Virus record (IMG/VR): IMGVR_UViG_3300038528_000009
Span: 1-34,976 of that record
Origin: a virus
Length of the DNA stretch: 34,976 nt
Reading direction: 5' to 3' (one strand)
The translations under genes and the position numbers were made by a program. The notes beneath the pieces are model-generated. The model saw only the letters and a program-made list of their open reading frames with translations. It ran no database searches and had not been told where the DNA came from. This document shows, in pieces, positions 17,901-24,668 of this stretch (position 1 is the stretch's first letter; every line of letters starts with the position of its first letter).

Positions 17901-18014
17901 TTAGTCGAATCCTGCGTGTTTTTTAGCGAAAAAGTTAATAACTATTGCCTGGGTCGCTGCCGCCGCCGGGTCCGCCTGCGCGCCCTCCACGACCACGGCG
18001 TCCAGCGCCTCCAT
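17901..18014 (-). CDS. Possible small protein upstream of portal
   Basis: A 37-residue frame (MEALDAVVVEGAQADPAAAA then TQAIVINFFAKKHAGFD) fills nearly all of the 122-base gap between neighbours and stops one base before the portal ATG. The Ala-rich start and amphipathic C-terminal helix look protein-like, and the packing fits this tightly spaced operon. The ribosome site is weak (GGACAG). If it is not a gene, the gap is an untranslated portal leader. Confidence 0.4.
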   Translation of the reverse strand: MEALDAVVVEGAQADPAAAATQAIVINFFAKKHAGFD

Positions 18015-18021
18015 GTTCTGT

Positions 18022-18474
18022 CTATCCGCCTCCCCTGCTATTAGCCTCGAGCCGCATCTTGTTTCTGCGGTCTATGGGGGCTTGCAGTCGAGCGGCGAGG
18101 GCGGCGGCCGCTTCTTTTTCTTCGGCTTTTCTGTCGAACTCCATGGCCGCCGGCGTGCTTTTTTGCAGTTCTGGCGCGCGCATAATCAGGTCAGGGTTTT
18201 GCCCCTGCGGCTGGCTTGAGGATGAAAACAAGCCTTCTGGTTCTGGTTGGTACCCAAAGAAAGATGGGAGAGCGCGCCCGGTTTGCTCAGGTGGTGCTGG
18301 CTGAGATGGCGCCGGTGTAGGTGACATACCACCCATTGCCTGCGGCGACCCTCCAAACCGAGGCACTGGCGAAGGCCCAGCAGGGGGTGTAAAAACAGGA
18401 CGTTTACCGCCGCCTGCGTCAGAAGGCGCGCGAAGTGCCTGAGCCATAGTATTTGATGGTTTTGTGCCATACAT
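18022..18474 (-). CDS. Small Pro-rich virion-operon protein
   Basis: A 150-residue protein with a Pro/Gly/Ser/Gln-rich, probably disordered first two thirds (PAGPSPVPRFGGSPQAMGGM) and a charged helical C-terminus (AMEFDRKAEEKEAAAALAAR). It begins one base after the large terminase stop, with GAGGA upstream. No family was recognised. Small unstructured proteins between terminase and portal are common in podophages and may be minor head components. Confidence 0.55.
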   Translation of the reverse strand: MYGTKPSNTMAQALRAPSDAGGGKRPVFTPPAGPSPVPRFGGSPQAMGGMSPTPAPSQPAPPEQTGRALPSFFGYQPEPEGLFSSSSQPQGQNPDLIMRAPELQKSTPAAMEFDRKAEEKEAAAALAARLQAPIDRRNKMRLEANSRGGG

Positions 18475-18475
18475 A

Positions 18476-19843
18476 TTAAATCCTCATACGTCTGATGCTG
18501 GCGCCAGTCTTTTTTTCTCGGCTGGCAAACAAGTCGGCCAAATTATACCCCGGGTATTGCTCCGATGCCGCACCTATAATGGGGTCCGGTGCTTTTAGTC
18601 GCTTTTTGTTGGCACATAATGCCAGATACCGAAAGCTGTCTGCAAAGTCACTCTCCCACGTATGGTGAGGCGTGTCGTGGTAAACCTTGTTTATCTCATC
18701 GTATTTTCTGCGGTATGTCCGCAGTGCTTCGATGCCCATTTCGCAGTTTTCTCGGTTGAAATAGCAGTATGGCAGTATCAACCGGACGGCATCTATGCCG
18801 TGCTGCACCTTTAGGTTCGGAACAAGCTGAAGCCTGATGTCGGTGGACTTAAAATGCGCCATGAACTGTTCTATGGTCGATTTACCCGTCTGCAGTGATT
18901 TTGCTTTGGCGTCGTGAGGTAGCCAGATTACGTCGTACCTGTACGGCTTTTGATCCAGCAGCTCAAAGTAATAATCCAAGGCATTGCCGTGGCTTTCTTC
19001 GCAATCAATAATGGCCAGGCCGTCAGGTCGCTCTTGAAAGAACCAGAGCACCGTAGAGTCAGAAAAACCAATGTCCGCACTGACACTGACCGGAAACTCG
19101 GGGTCGTACCGTACGTCGTCGTTTACATGGCCTTGCGCTTCGATGCGGCTTATCAGCGTCGCATAATAGGTACCCAACAAGGCCGCGGTAAAGCTGCACA
19201 TCATTTCTTGCTCGTACTGCGAGTCTGACATTTGATCTTTCAACTGCGCCAGTTCGTCGGCGTCTATGAGCTGACTTGTTTCGGCGTCCAGGCTTAGCGA
19301 AAACCAGTCGTCTGACCTTTTTGACAATTCGTAGAACTGATAAAACTGGTTTCGGCCTTTCGGGGTGCCGATAAACACCGCCCAGCCCTTTCGGTCGGCC
19401 AGCGTCGGCAGTAGCACCTCGGCCCATAGAGAAGGTCGGCAATCACCAAACTCATCCACAATAAGGCCATCAAAATAAAGGCCACGGAGCGCGTCAGGGT
19501 TGTCAGAGCCGTAAAGCGTGATGGTAGCGCCGTTGGGCAGGCGAACAGACAGATCGCTTTCTCGAATCTCAACAGCGATACCTTGCACGGCTTCTTTGAG
19601 ATACACCCAGGCAATGTTTTTGGCTTGCTGCCTGAACGGCGCTACATAGCCGTACCGGGGGTTCTTTTTGGTGGAGTACAAAGCCCGTACGACCAACTCG
19701 TTTACACATGCCACTGTCTTGCCGGCCCGCCGGTGCGCCACAATGCACGTCCACCGTTTAGTGCGCTGGTGAAACGCAATAAACGGCTTGCGGGGCGTGT
19801 AATCCAGCTCAAAATGACCTGATGCGGCGAGTTGGCCTGTCAT
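18476..19843 (-). CDS. terL: Terminase large subunit
   Basis: A 455-residue DNA-packaging motor. The ATPase domain shows Walker A AHRRAGKT at residues 36-43, Walker B LIVDE at 127-131 and the coupling motif GTP at 159-161. The C-terminal nuclease domain starts with an RNase H-like strand SVSADIGFSD, in which Asp 257 is the first metal ligand candidate. Further Asp-containing strands follow (VIWLPHDAKA). The start ATG overlaps the stop of the preceding small membrane protein by four bases (ATGA). It works with the upstream small terminase and docks on the portal. Confidence 0.95.
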   Translation of the reverse strand: MTGQLAASGHFELDYTPRKPFIAFHQRTKRWTCIVAHRRAGKTVACVNELVVRALYSTKKNPRYGYVAPFRQQAKNIAWVYLKEAVQGIAVEIRESDLSVRLPNGATITLYGSDNPDALRGLYFDGLIVDEFGDCRPSLWAEVLLPTLADRKGWAVFIGTPKGRNQFYQFYELSKRSDDWFSLSLDAETSQLIDADELAQLKDQMSDSQYEQEMMCSFTAALLGTYYATLISRIEAQGHVNDDVRYDPEFPVSVSADIGFSDSTVLWFFQERPDGLAIIDCEESHGNALDYYFELLDQKPYRYDVIWLPHDAKAKSLQTGKSTIEQFMAHFKSTDIRLQLVPNLKVQHGIDAVRLILPYCYFNRENCEMGIEALRTYRRKYDEINKVYHDTPHHTWESDFADSFRYLALCANKKRLKAPDPIIGAASEQYPGYNLADLFASREKKTGASIRRMRI

Positions 19844-20073
19844 TGTTTTTTCAGCCCGTGTGTGCGCCTTGCGATAGCTTCGCGGCGCTGGTTTCTTTCA
19901 TATTCTTTAAGTGCGAGAGACTCCATTTTTTGGCACCTGTGCATAGCCTCTGTTAATTTTTTTCGGTGGCTAATACGCCGCAGTAACGCCACTTTCCATA
20001 CGGCACCAAAAAGCAGAAACGCGACGGAAAAGACAACCAAAAAAGCAAAAATAGTAAACGAGTCTTGGGTCAT
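19840..20073 (-). CDS. Small single-pass membrane protein
   Basis: A 77-residue protein with one hydrophobic segment near residues 7-30 (FTIFAFLVVFSVAFLLFGAV), then a long Lys/Arg-rich, coiled-coil-like tail that would stay in the cytoplasm by the positive-inside rule. It could be a pinholin or a spanin-type lysis protein, or a membrane anchor for packaging. No endolysin gene is next to it, so the lysis idea is weak. Its stop overlaps the large terminase start, so the two are translated together. Confidence 0.6.
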   Translation of the reverse strand: MTQDSFTIFAFLVVFSVAFLLFGAVWKVALLRRISHRKKLTEAMHRCQKMESLALKEYERNQRREAIARRTHGLKKQ

Positions 20074-20092
20074 GATATTTCCTATATGCCGT

Positions 20093-20587
20093 TTAAACTA
20101 TTGCCCAGTCGTCGGCCAGCGTATCGTTTCCGCTCGGCGCCCAGGTGCTTACCGTACCTTGCGCAGTCATTATGACCATGTAAGGGGCTATTTTAATGAG
20201 TGTTTCTGGGGGTACCCGGTGTTTTACTGCTGTTTCTGCGTTTGCCGGCACGCCGAGGGGGTAGCCGTCCATCAGCAAAACGTACATATTTTTACCGTTC
20301 CAGCCAGTACGTGCAATTCTGTGCCCTTTTTTCATCGCTTCGACGGCCAAGCCGAAAGGCATACCCTCTGTTTCTCGATACGCGTTATCGGCCTGCGCTT
20401 TTGGCGACCAGCTTATGTATCCATCGTGGCGTTGGTCGTTACGCTCTCCGCCGTCGGTGTACTCGACCAGATAGCCCATATCGTTACCGTTTTCATTGTC
20501 TGGCAATGTCCAGCCGCGATACGCGTTGTAGTGCAATCGAGTCATAGCCGCCAAAAGTACAATTTTAGTGCCAATGTGCTTTTTCAT
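20093..20587 (-). CDS. DUF2829 / Tad2-like protein (candidate anti-Thoeris)
   Basis: I start this at ATG 20587 (MKKHIGTKIVLLAAM, 164 residues). A GTG at 20617 is also open. Residues 1-70 are a module with IGTKIVLLAAMTRLHYNAYR, GWTLPD and GYLVEY, and DGYISWSP further on, often found attached to DUF2829 in phage proteins. Residues 75-164 match DUF2829: GMPFGLAVEAMKKGHRIART, then GWNGKNMYVLL, and a C-terminal TLADDWAIV. DUF2829 is the Tad2 family, members of which sequester the cyclic ADP-ribose-type signal of Thoeris immunity, and some also bind CBASS cyclic dinucleotides. Ligand binding here is untested. It sits between the terminase genes. The stop TAA lies within a GTTTAAAC octamer. Confidence 0.75.
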   Translation of the reverse strand: MKKHIGTKIVLLAAMTRLHYNAYRGWTLPDNENGNDMGYLVEYTDGGERNDQRHDGYISWSPKAQADNAYRETEGMPFGLAVEAMKKGHRIARTGWNGKNMYVLLMDGYPLGVPANAETAVKHRVPPETLIKIAPYMVIMTAQGTVSTWAPSGNDTLADDWAIV

Positions 20588-20616
20588 AGCGTTTTCTCTG
20601 CCGTTGGTGGCGCCCA

Positions 20617-21126
20617 CTAGTTGTCCAGCGCGGTCCGTGGAAACGTGTTTTCATTAATGATTATGGTCACTTGCCCTGGCGCCGTGCCTGATTTGACCAG
20701 GTGATCGTTCATGTCCATTTTGTTTATTTCTGCAATGGCCGTGATGGCCACCTTGGGCTGCTTTGCTTCGTTGTCGGTGATGATCCGATACAGGATGGCT
20801 TTTCTGTGCGCGGCGCTTGGGCCGTCCGCTGCTGATTGAATGTATCGTAGCAGCTGCAGTAGCTTCTGGCCTGCCGGGGTGTGTATCACCCGGCTGACAG
20901 TGACATCGGTGTTTCCCACTTGCTCGGCAATTTTTACGTTGGTCCAGCCGGCAAAGTGCATTTTGACAATTTGGACGTGTTTGGGCTTCATTTGGCGTTG
21001 CGCAGCCATGACGCGGTTTTCAGCGTGGCGCATGTCTGCGTAATACCGATCGTTCATGGGGTGATAGGGGTTGTCCTCCACCTCGGGAATTTCGGCAATG
21101 TCGAGCGGCATTTTGTCTAGGTCCAT
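20617..21126 (-). CDS. terS: Terminase small subunit
   Basis: A 169-residue DNA-recognition subunit when started at ATG 21126. A GTG at 21132 lies inside the promoter -10 region, so it is unlikely. Residues about 48-85 form a helix-turn-helix: MKPKHVQIVKMHFAGWTNVK followed by IAEQVGNTDVTVSRVIHTPA. The middle is helical, for oligomerisation, and the C-terminus (VTIIINENTFPRTALDN) may contact the large subunit. First gene of the virion operon; the predicted transcription start falls almost on the start codon, so the mRNA may be leaderless. Confidence 0.85.
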   Translation of the reverse strand: MDLDKMPLDIAEIPEVEDNPYHPMNDRYYADMRHAENRVMAAQRQMKPKHVQIVKMHFAGWTNVKIAEQVGNTDVTVSRVIHTPAGQKLLQLLRYIQSAADGPSAAHRKAILYRIITDNEAKQPKVAITAIAEINKMDMNDHLVKSGTAPGQVTIIINENTFPRTALDN

Positions 21127-21133
21127 ACGCACG

Positions 21134-21162
21134 ATTATATAGTGCGTTTATACTGGGTGCAA
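21134..21162 (-). promoter_or_regulatory. Sigma70-like late promoter
   Basis: On the minus strand, TTGCAC (21157-21162) and a perfect TATAAT (21134-21139) are separated by 17 bases. This is the best host-type promoter found in the window, and it faces the virion operon. An ATAGT-N3-type element (21139-21151) overlaps its -10 and spacer, and another lies at 21169-21181, so a regulator could block or recruit polymerase here. Confidence 0.75.
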
Positions 21163-21323
21163 TACCTGATAGTAGGACTAAAACCAAATTTTGACATTTT
21201 ATGCAAATGGGTTCCAACCAAAAAAAGATCGGCGGTTTTAAATTTTCCGGCGGGGCCTTTTTCTCACCCAAGCGACTTAAACAAATAAGAAACTACGCAG
21301 TTATATGTAGGGCGCTTGTCTTA

Positions 21324-21541
21324 TTTAAACGGCTTGTTTAAACAACGATGAAGTAAACGATTAAGTAAACGCCGTGTTACTTATAGTAACTGAACAACAT
21401 ACATATAAACATGACGTTTAAACAGTGGGCAAACGAACGATGCCGGCACCCCTTCGGCCTTCGGCCTGGCACCACCTAGCCTAGGTAATACATGATGTTT
21501 ACACCTAGTAGTATGGGATAGTGTAGGTGGCGTAGTTTACA
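21324..21541. repeat. Cluster of GTTTA/TAAAC elements
   Basis: Within about 220 bases there are two GTTTAAAC octamers (21336-21343, 21416-21423), a TTTAAAC (about 21324), an AAGTAAACG direct repeat (21351-21359 and 21363-21371), an ATAAAC (about 21405) and two GTTTACAC copies (about 21488 and 21535). This is the densest set of an element found genome-wide at gene junctions. It looks like an array of binding sites. Confidence 0.65.
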
Positions 21542-21673
21542 CCCTTCCTTTATACCAGGTAAAAAGACACTATTTTAGGTATGCAGAAAAAGTGCAGTGC
21601 AGGCGTGACGGTGGCGGGGAGGCGTGACGGCACCTTAAACAGTGATTTCGGGCGTGAAATAGTGTCAAAAAAG

Positions 21674-21712
21674 GACACTATTGGCCACTGGGTGGTTTAG
21701 TGTCTTTTTTTT
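21674..21712 (+). terminator. Rho-independent terminator, rightward
   Basis: GACACTA (21674-21680) pairs with TAGTGTC (21698-21704). An inner CCAC/GTGG stem strengthens the hairpin, and eight T residues follow directly (21705-21712). It would stop plus-strand transcripts entering from the left. Confidence 0.75.
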
Positions 21713-21918
21713 GTGCCCTTACTCTACCAAGGGCTGCAGGTCAGAAGTCACTAAAAGACACTATTTCTGGCAACGTCTAGGAAAATTCTGGCCGCCCTGT
21801 TTACTAGTCCTACTATTTATATATTATTAACTCTATAAAACTTTATCTGTAAATAGTGTCTTTCAGTGTCTTTTAGGCTGTATCCGTTGGGAGAGTAAGG
21901 GCACAAAAAAAAGACACT
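21699..21918. repeat. Coaxial 220-bp interrupted palindrome
   Basis: A perfect 27-bp inverted repeat (21699-21725 and 21892-21918) and a perfect 13-bp inverted repeat (21754-21766 and 21851-21863) share one centre at 21808.5. The 28 bases between the two on each side match at 19 positions without gaps, so 68-bp arms match at 59 positions. The 84-base centre is AT-rich (TATTTATATATTATTAA). The outer ends coincide with the two terminators. This is one inverted duplication, not separate repeats. Confidence 0.9.
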
Positions 21919-21939
21919 GCTTTTTATAGAGTGTCTTTT
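21905..21939 (-). terminator. Rho-independent terminator, leftward
   Basis: On the minus strand, AAAAGACACT pairs with AGTGTCTTTT around an 11-base loop, and the downstream arm runs into eight T residues (A run at 21905-21912 on the plus strand). It would stop leftward transcripts, including any antisense from the early promoter region. Because the stem carries A on one side and T on the other, it may act in both directions. Confidence 0.7.
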
Positions 21940-22005
21940 CCCCGTCGCCGCTACTCCCCCCACCGCGCGGCATAAAAGCCGATTAGTGCTTGCGCCCTGG
22001 GTTAG

Positions 22006-22021
22006 ATAGTGCGACTATAAT
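22006..22021 (+). promoter_or_regulatory. Early promoter/operator candidate
   Basis: ATAGT-GCG-ACTAT is a perfect 5-3-5 inverted repeat (22006-22018) that runs into TATAAT (22016-22021), a consensus -10. No good -35 is seen at 17 bases, so an activator may be required. It lies 47 bases before the first rightward gene, and the same element recurs before other early genes. Confidence 0.6.
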
Positions 22022-22030
22022 GGCCTATCT

Positions 22031-22048
22031 GCGGGGAATCCCCCCCGC
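22031..22048 (+). promoter_or_regulatory. GC hairpin in early leader
   Basis: GCGGGG (22031-22036) pairs with CCCCGC (22043-22048) around six bases. It would form in the 5' leader of the first early mRNA, 20 bases before the start codon. It may protect the mRNA or control translation; no T run follows, so it is not a normal terminator. Confidence 0.5.
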
Positions 22049-22067
22049 TACTAACGAGTACTGAATT

Positions 22068-22670
22068 ATGACCACACCCTACGCCGTATCTGACCTAGAG
22101 CGCGAAACGTGGCTTACCGAGGCCGCCCAGTTCATCTTAGATGACATTATCGCCCCCCACTGCACGTTGCCCACTACTGAATTCCGAATCAGCATTGGAT
22201 TCCCGTCGGGTAAACCCAGCAAAGTGCTTGCCCAATGCTGGAAACATGAGGCAAGCGCTGACGGTGTAAACGAGATTTTTGTTTCACCCACTGTTAGTGA
22301 TTCCGTGGAAATTCTGGCCGCGCTCACTCATGAGCTAGTTCACTACGCTGACAACTGCGTGAGCGGTCACCAGCACCATTTTGCACGCGTCGCGCGCGCC
22401 GTTGGTTTAGATGGGAGGTTGACCTCCACCGTTGCCAGCACTGGCCTGGCTGAGAGGCTCGATTATTACGTGAGCATTCTGGGCACTATCCCGCACGCTA
22501 AATTAGACGCGTCATTGTCTGGCAAGAAAAAGCAAGGCACTAGAATGCTGAAAGTGGCCTGCAGCGGTTGTGATTTTTCGTTTCGTACTACTCAACGCCA
22601 TATAGATTCCATGGCGTACACCGACTGCTTAGCGTGCGACTCTGGCACACTACAAACCGAAGGCGTTTAA
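22068..22670 (+). CDS. SprT-like zinc metalloprotease domain protein
   Basis: A 200-residue protein with the zinc-protease motif HELVHYAD at residues 88-95, where His 88, Glu 89 and His 92 form HExxH, followed by a His-rich GHQHHF segment that can supply the third ligand. The C-terminus has a zinc ribbon: CSGC near residue 164 and CLAC near 190. This is the SprT/Spartan layout, a family linked to DNA-protein crosslink repair. In a phage it might clear proteins from DNA or act on a host factor. First early gene. The stop TAA is embedded in GTTTAAAC, and the next ATG starts directly after that octamer. Confidence 0.85.
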   Translation: MTTPYAVSDLERETWLTEAAQFILDDIIAPHCTLPTTEFRISIGFPSGKPSKVLAQCWKHEASADGVNEIFVSPTVSDSVEILAALTHELVHYADNCVSGHQHHFARVARAVGLDGRLTSTVASTGLAERLDYYVSILGTIPHAKLDASLSGKKKQGTRMLKVACSGCDFSFRTTQRHIDSMAYTDCLACDSGTLQTEGV

Positions 22671-22672
22671 AC

Positions 22673-23806
22673 ATGATATTAACCCCGGAAGAGAAAAGCA
22701 TTGCACGCGCTGCCCTGTTGAAAGCAGGCATCAAAACGCGCCGGCTGTCTGACGTTGAAATTTCAGTGGCCTACGCTGCCCAGACTGGCACCAGATTACG
22801 CGACGGCACACCAGCACCAGCACCAGCACCAGCACCAGCACCCACTACCACTACCACTACCACCGTCACCACACCGGAAGATCACGTTATGACCACACCA
22901 GCCTCCACCGCCGCCGCACTGGCCGAAAAAATCGCCGCTATGATTATCGAACAACAACCGGCGGCGCCGGCGCTGGATGAAGCGCGTATCATCGAACTGA
23001 TTGAACAGCACGCCACCAAATCGCTGGCCGTGAGCACTAACGACAATGAACCGATACGCATAGAGGGCGCACACCCAGCGCTTGAGCGCGTTGTTACCTG
23101 GTTGAGCACCCGCTCGAACGTGTATCTCGTTGGCCCCGCTGGCAGCGGCAAGACTACTTTAGCGGAACAAGCGGCCGAAGCGCTGGATCTTCCGTTCTAT
23201 TCATCCGGCGCCGTTATGGCCAGCTATGAGCTGCTAGGATTTCGCGACGCGCACGGCCAGTACACCCCGTCGCCCCTGCGCACCTGTTACGAAAACGGCG
23301 GTGTGTTCTTACTGGATGAACTGGACGCCTGCAGCGCGAAAGCTTTAATCTGCTTTAACCAGCTGCTCGCTAACGGCAGCTTCACGTTCCCGGACGGCAT
23401 GATACAGCGCCATGCTGATTTCGTGGTCATCGGTGGCGGTAATACCGTGGGCACAGGCGCGACGCGTCAATACATCGGCCGTAATCCGCTGGATGGCGCC
23501 AGTTTGGACCGTTTTGTTCAAATCGAAATAACCTACGACGAACCGTTAGAATACCGCCTGGCGAAAGCCGAATTTTCCGCCAACGGGGGCACGGACATAA
23601 ACTTGCTGCAGCGATGGATAACCGTCGTGCAATCGGTGCGCACGCAATTAGCCGGCATGAAATCCACGGCTATTGTATCACCCCGCGCCTCAATGTTTGG
23701 CGCCCGTGGCCTGGCAAAAGGCCTGGCGATCGATAGCATGGTTCCTGAACTGCTCACCGCTACGCTCACCGCTGACCAAATCGCACAACTGCGCATCAAC
23801 CTATAA
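22673..23806 (+). CDS. MoxR/CobS-type AAA+ ATPase
   Basis: A 377-residue protein from ATG 22673, directly after the GTTTAAAC that ends the previous gene. The frame is open upstream to 22634, but that overlaps the upstream gene. Residues about 50-67 are a Pro/Ala then Thr low-complexity linker encoded by CCAGCA and ACTACC repeats. The ATPase domain has Walker A GPAGSGKT near 154-161, Walker B FLLDELDA near 212-219, and FVVIGGGNTVG as sensor 1, with an arginine-bearing DRFVQIEITYDEP after it. MoxR/CobS ATPases act as chaperones that insert cofactors or remodel partners, usually with a VWA protein. The next gene may be that partner. Confidence 0.85.
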   Translation: MILTPEEKSIARAALLKAGIKTRRLSDVEISVAYAAQTGTRLRDGTPAPAPAPAPAPTTTTTTTVTTPEDHVMTTPASTAAALAEKIAAMIIEQQPAAPALDEARIIELIEQHATKSLAVSTNDNEPIRIEGAHPALERVVTWLSTRSNVYLVGPAGSGKTTLAEQAAEALDLPFYSSGAVMASYELLGFRDAHGQYTPSPLRTCYENGGVFLLDELDACSAKALICFNQLLANGSFTFPDGMIQRHADFVVIGGGNTVGTGATRQYIGRNPLDGASLDRFVQIEITYDEPLEYRLAKAEFSANGGTDINLLQRWITVVQSVRTQLAGMKSTAIVSPRASMFGARGLAKGLAIDSMVPELLTATLTADQIAQLRINL

Positions 23807-23810
23807 ATAC

Positions 23811-23839
23811 GTTTAAACGCTACCATAGGCCGCTATAAT
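23811..23839 (+). promoter_or_regulatory. GTTTAAAC plus ATAG/CTAT element before next gene
   Basis: GTTTAAAC (23811-23818) is followed by ATAG-GCCG-CTAT (23825-23836), whose right half runs into TATAAT (23834-23839) and overlaps the start codon at 23838. This resembles the early promoter element but lies too close to the gene to serve it except as an operator or as a leaderless-type start for internal transcripts. Confidence 0.4.
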
Positions 23840-24659
23840 GAAATACGAAACTGAGCATTTTGACTCTATCACTGCACTGCACGCACACCTGGCCAAAACT
23901 ATCGGCCAGCCGTTCCCGTTTGGTGATTCGTCGCTAAGCAACCGGGAGGCGCACAGCTGGGATCTTGACACCGGGTTCAATAAAGCCATGAATATGGCCA
24001 GATGTGGCGGTTACTGGCCGAATGGCGCCGCCGATCTGCAGTCAGTAGACATTACGGAAGCTGCACAGACCATGGCCCGGGAAATAGTCCCGGTTATCGT
24101 GAACGACGTCGTAGGCGGCGCTATTGATGTCGATGAATACCTCAACGGCAACGGGCCTGAATGCTTCCTACGTATGGAAGATGAACCGGACCATATACGC
24201 CCGGTGGTTCGTGTCGGTGTCTGTATCGTTGCCAGTTCAAGCGTGAAAGCCAGCGTTATGATGCACAGGGGGCGCGCCATTCTGGCCATGGTCGATGCGC
24301 TGGAACTGCGGGGGTACAGCGTAGAGCTGACGGCCATGCACCAGGTATCGCGTGACGACCTCATATATTTGTGTTGTACAGTGCTCAAGCACGCGGGCGC
24401 GCATTGGGACCCCAGTTCAGTGGCTTTCGGACTGGCGCACCCCGCGTTCGCCCGCCGCCTTGGTTTTCGCGCGCTAGAATTTAACCCAGCGGTTACACAC
24501 TTTACTAAGGGCGGCTATGGTTCAGTACGCAATCAAAAGCCAGCCGGTTATGATATGTATTTTAACGGCCTTACCGACAACGGGGCTGACACCCCAGAAA
24601 AAGCGCTGGCCAAGGTGACGGATGACATGAACCATCAGGCGCCGCACCTTATGGCGTAG
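23838..24659 (+). CDS. Hypothetical protein, possible degenerate VWA partner of the ATPase
   Basis: A 273-residue protein. The first half has conserved-looking segments (HSWDLDTGFNKAMNMARCGG, then YWPNGAADL). Residues about 130-165 (VVRVGVCIVASSSVKASVMM then HRGRAILAMVDALELRGYSV) follow the strand-loop-helix-strand order of a von Willebrand A domain. The usual metal-site DxSxS is replaced by ASSSVK, so metal binding is doubtful. MoxR-type ATPases commonly sit beside VWA proteins, which supports but does not prove the idea. It could equally be an unrelated phage family. Confidence 0.55.
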   Translation: MKYETEHFDSITALHAHLAKTIGQPFPFGDSSLSNREAHSWDLDTGFNKAMNMARCGGYWPNGAADLQSVDITEAAQTMAREIVPVIVNDVVGGAIDVDEYLNGNGPECFLRMEDEPDHIRPVVRVGVCIVASSSVKASVMMHRGRAILAMVDALELRGYSVELTAMHQVSRDDLIYLCCTVLKHAGAHWDPSSVAFGLAHPAFARRLGFRALEFNPAVTHFTKGGYGSVRNQKPAGYDMYFNGLTDNGADTPEKALAKVTDDMNHQAPHLMA

Positions 24660-24668
24660 ACCTTATGA

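Larger units (their letters stand above)
21561..21940. repeat. Nine-copy AGTGTC/GACACT iteron cluster
   Basis: Forward GACACT cores lie at 21566, 21674, 21757 and 21913. Reverse AGTGTC cores lie at 21661, 21699, 21855, 21865 and 21930. The extended consensus is AAARGACACTATTT. Copies occur as inverted pairs, for example ATAGTGTC (21659-21666) and GACACTAT (21674-21681) with a 7-base spacer. The arrangement resembles iterons of a replication initiator or operators of a repressor. Confidence 0.7.
21127..22067. other. Large non-coding region between divergent arms (origin/switch candidate)
   Basis: About 940 bases without a convincing gene separate the minus-strand virion operon from the plus-strand early genes. 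From left to right it holds the late promoter, a GTTTA/TAAAC cluster, a GC-rich hairpin region with CCTTCGGCCTTCGGCC near 21451, an 11-bp direct repeat AGGCGTGACGG (21601 and 21620), the AGTGTC/GACACT cluster with two opposed terminators, an AT-rich core (about 21801-21850), an ATAGT-N3-ACTAT element with TATAAT (22006-22021), and a GC hairpin before the first early gene. Iterated sites plus an AT-rich segment fit a replication origin. Being next to the small terminase also fits a packaging site or genome end. Confidence 0.65.

Noticed and set aside
19840-20073. A firm call of holin or spanin for the 77-residue membrane protein
   Set aside because: One membrane helix with a basic tail fits, but no endolysin or partner spanin gene lies nearby, so the lysis role is only mentioned as an option.
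21411-21479. A 22-residue frame (MTFKQWANERCRHPF) in the central non-coding region
   Set aside because: It has no ribosome site, its start overlaps a GTTTAAAC element, and it is too short to support.
21581-21700. A 39-residue frame starting MQKKCSAGVTV that ends at the rightward terminator
   Set aside because: It has no ribosome site or clear promoter and overlaps iterated elements and the 11-bp direct repeat. A small RNA ended by the terminator is possible but not supported further.
22800-22865. Short-period repeats (CCAGCA and ACTACC) as a CRISPR or satellite
   Set aside because: They encode the Pro/Ala and Thr linker of the AAA+ ATPase and are too short and uninterrupted to be a CRISPR array.
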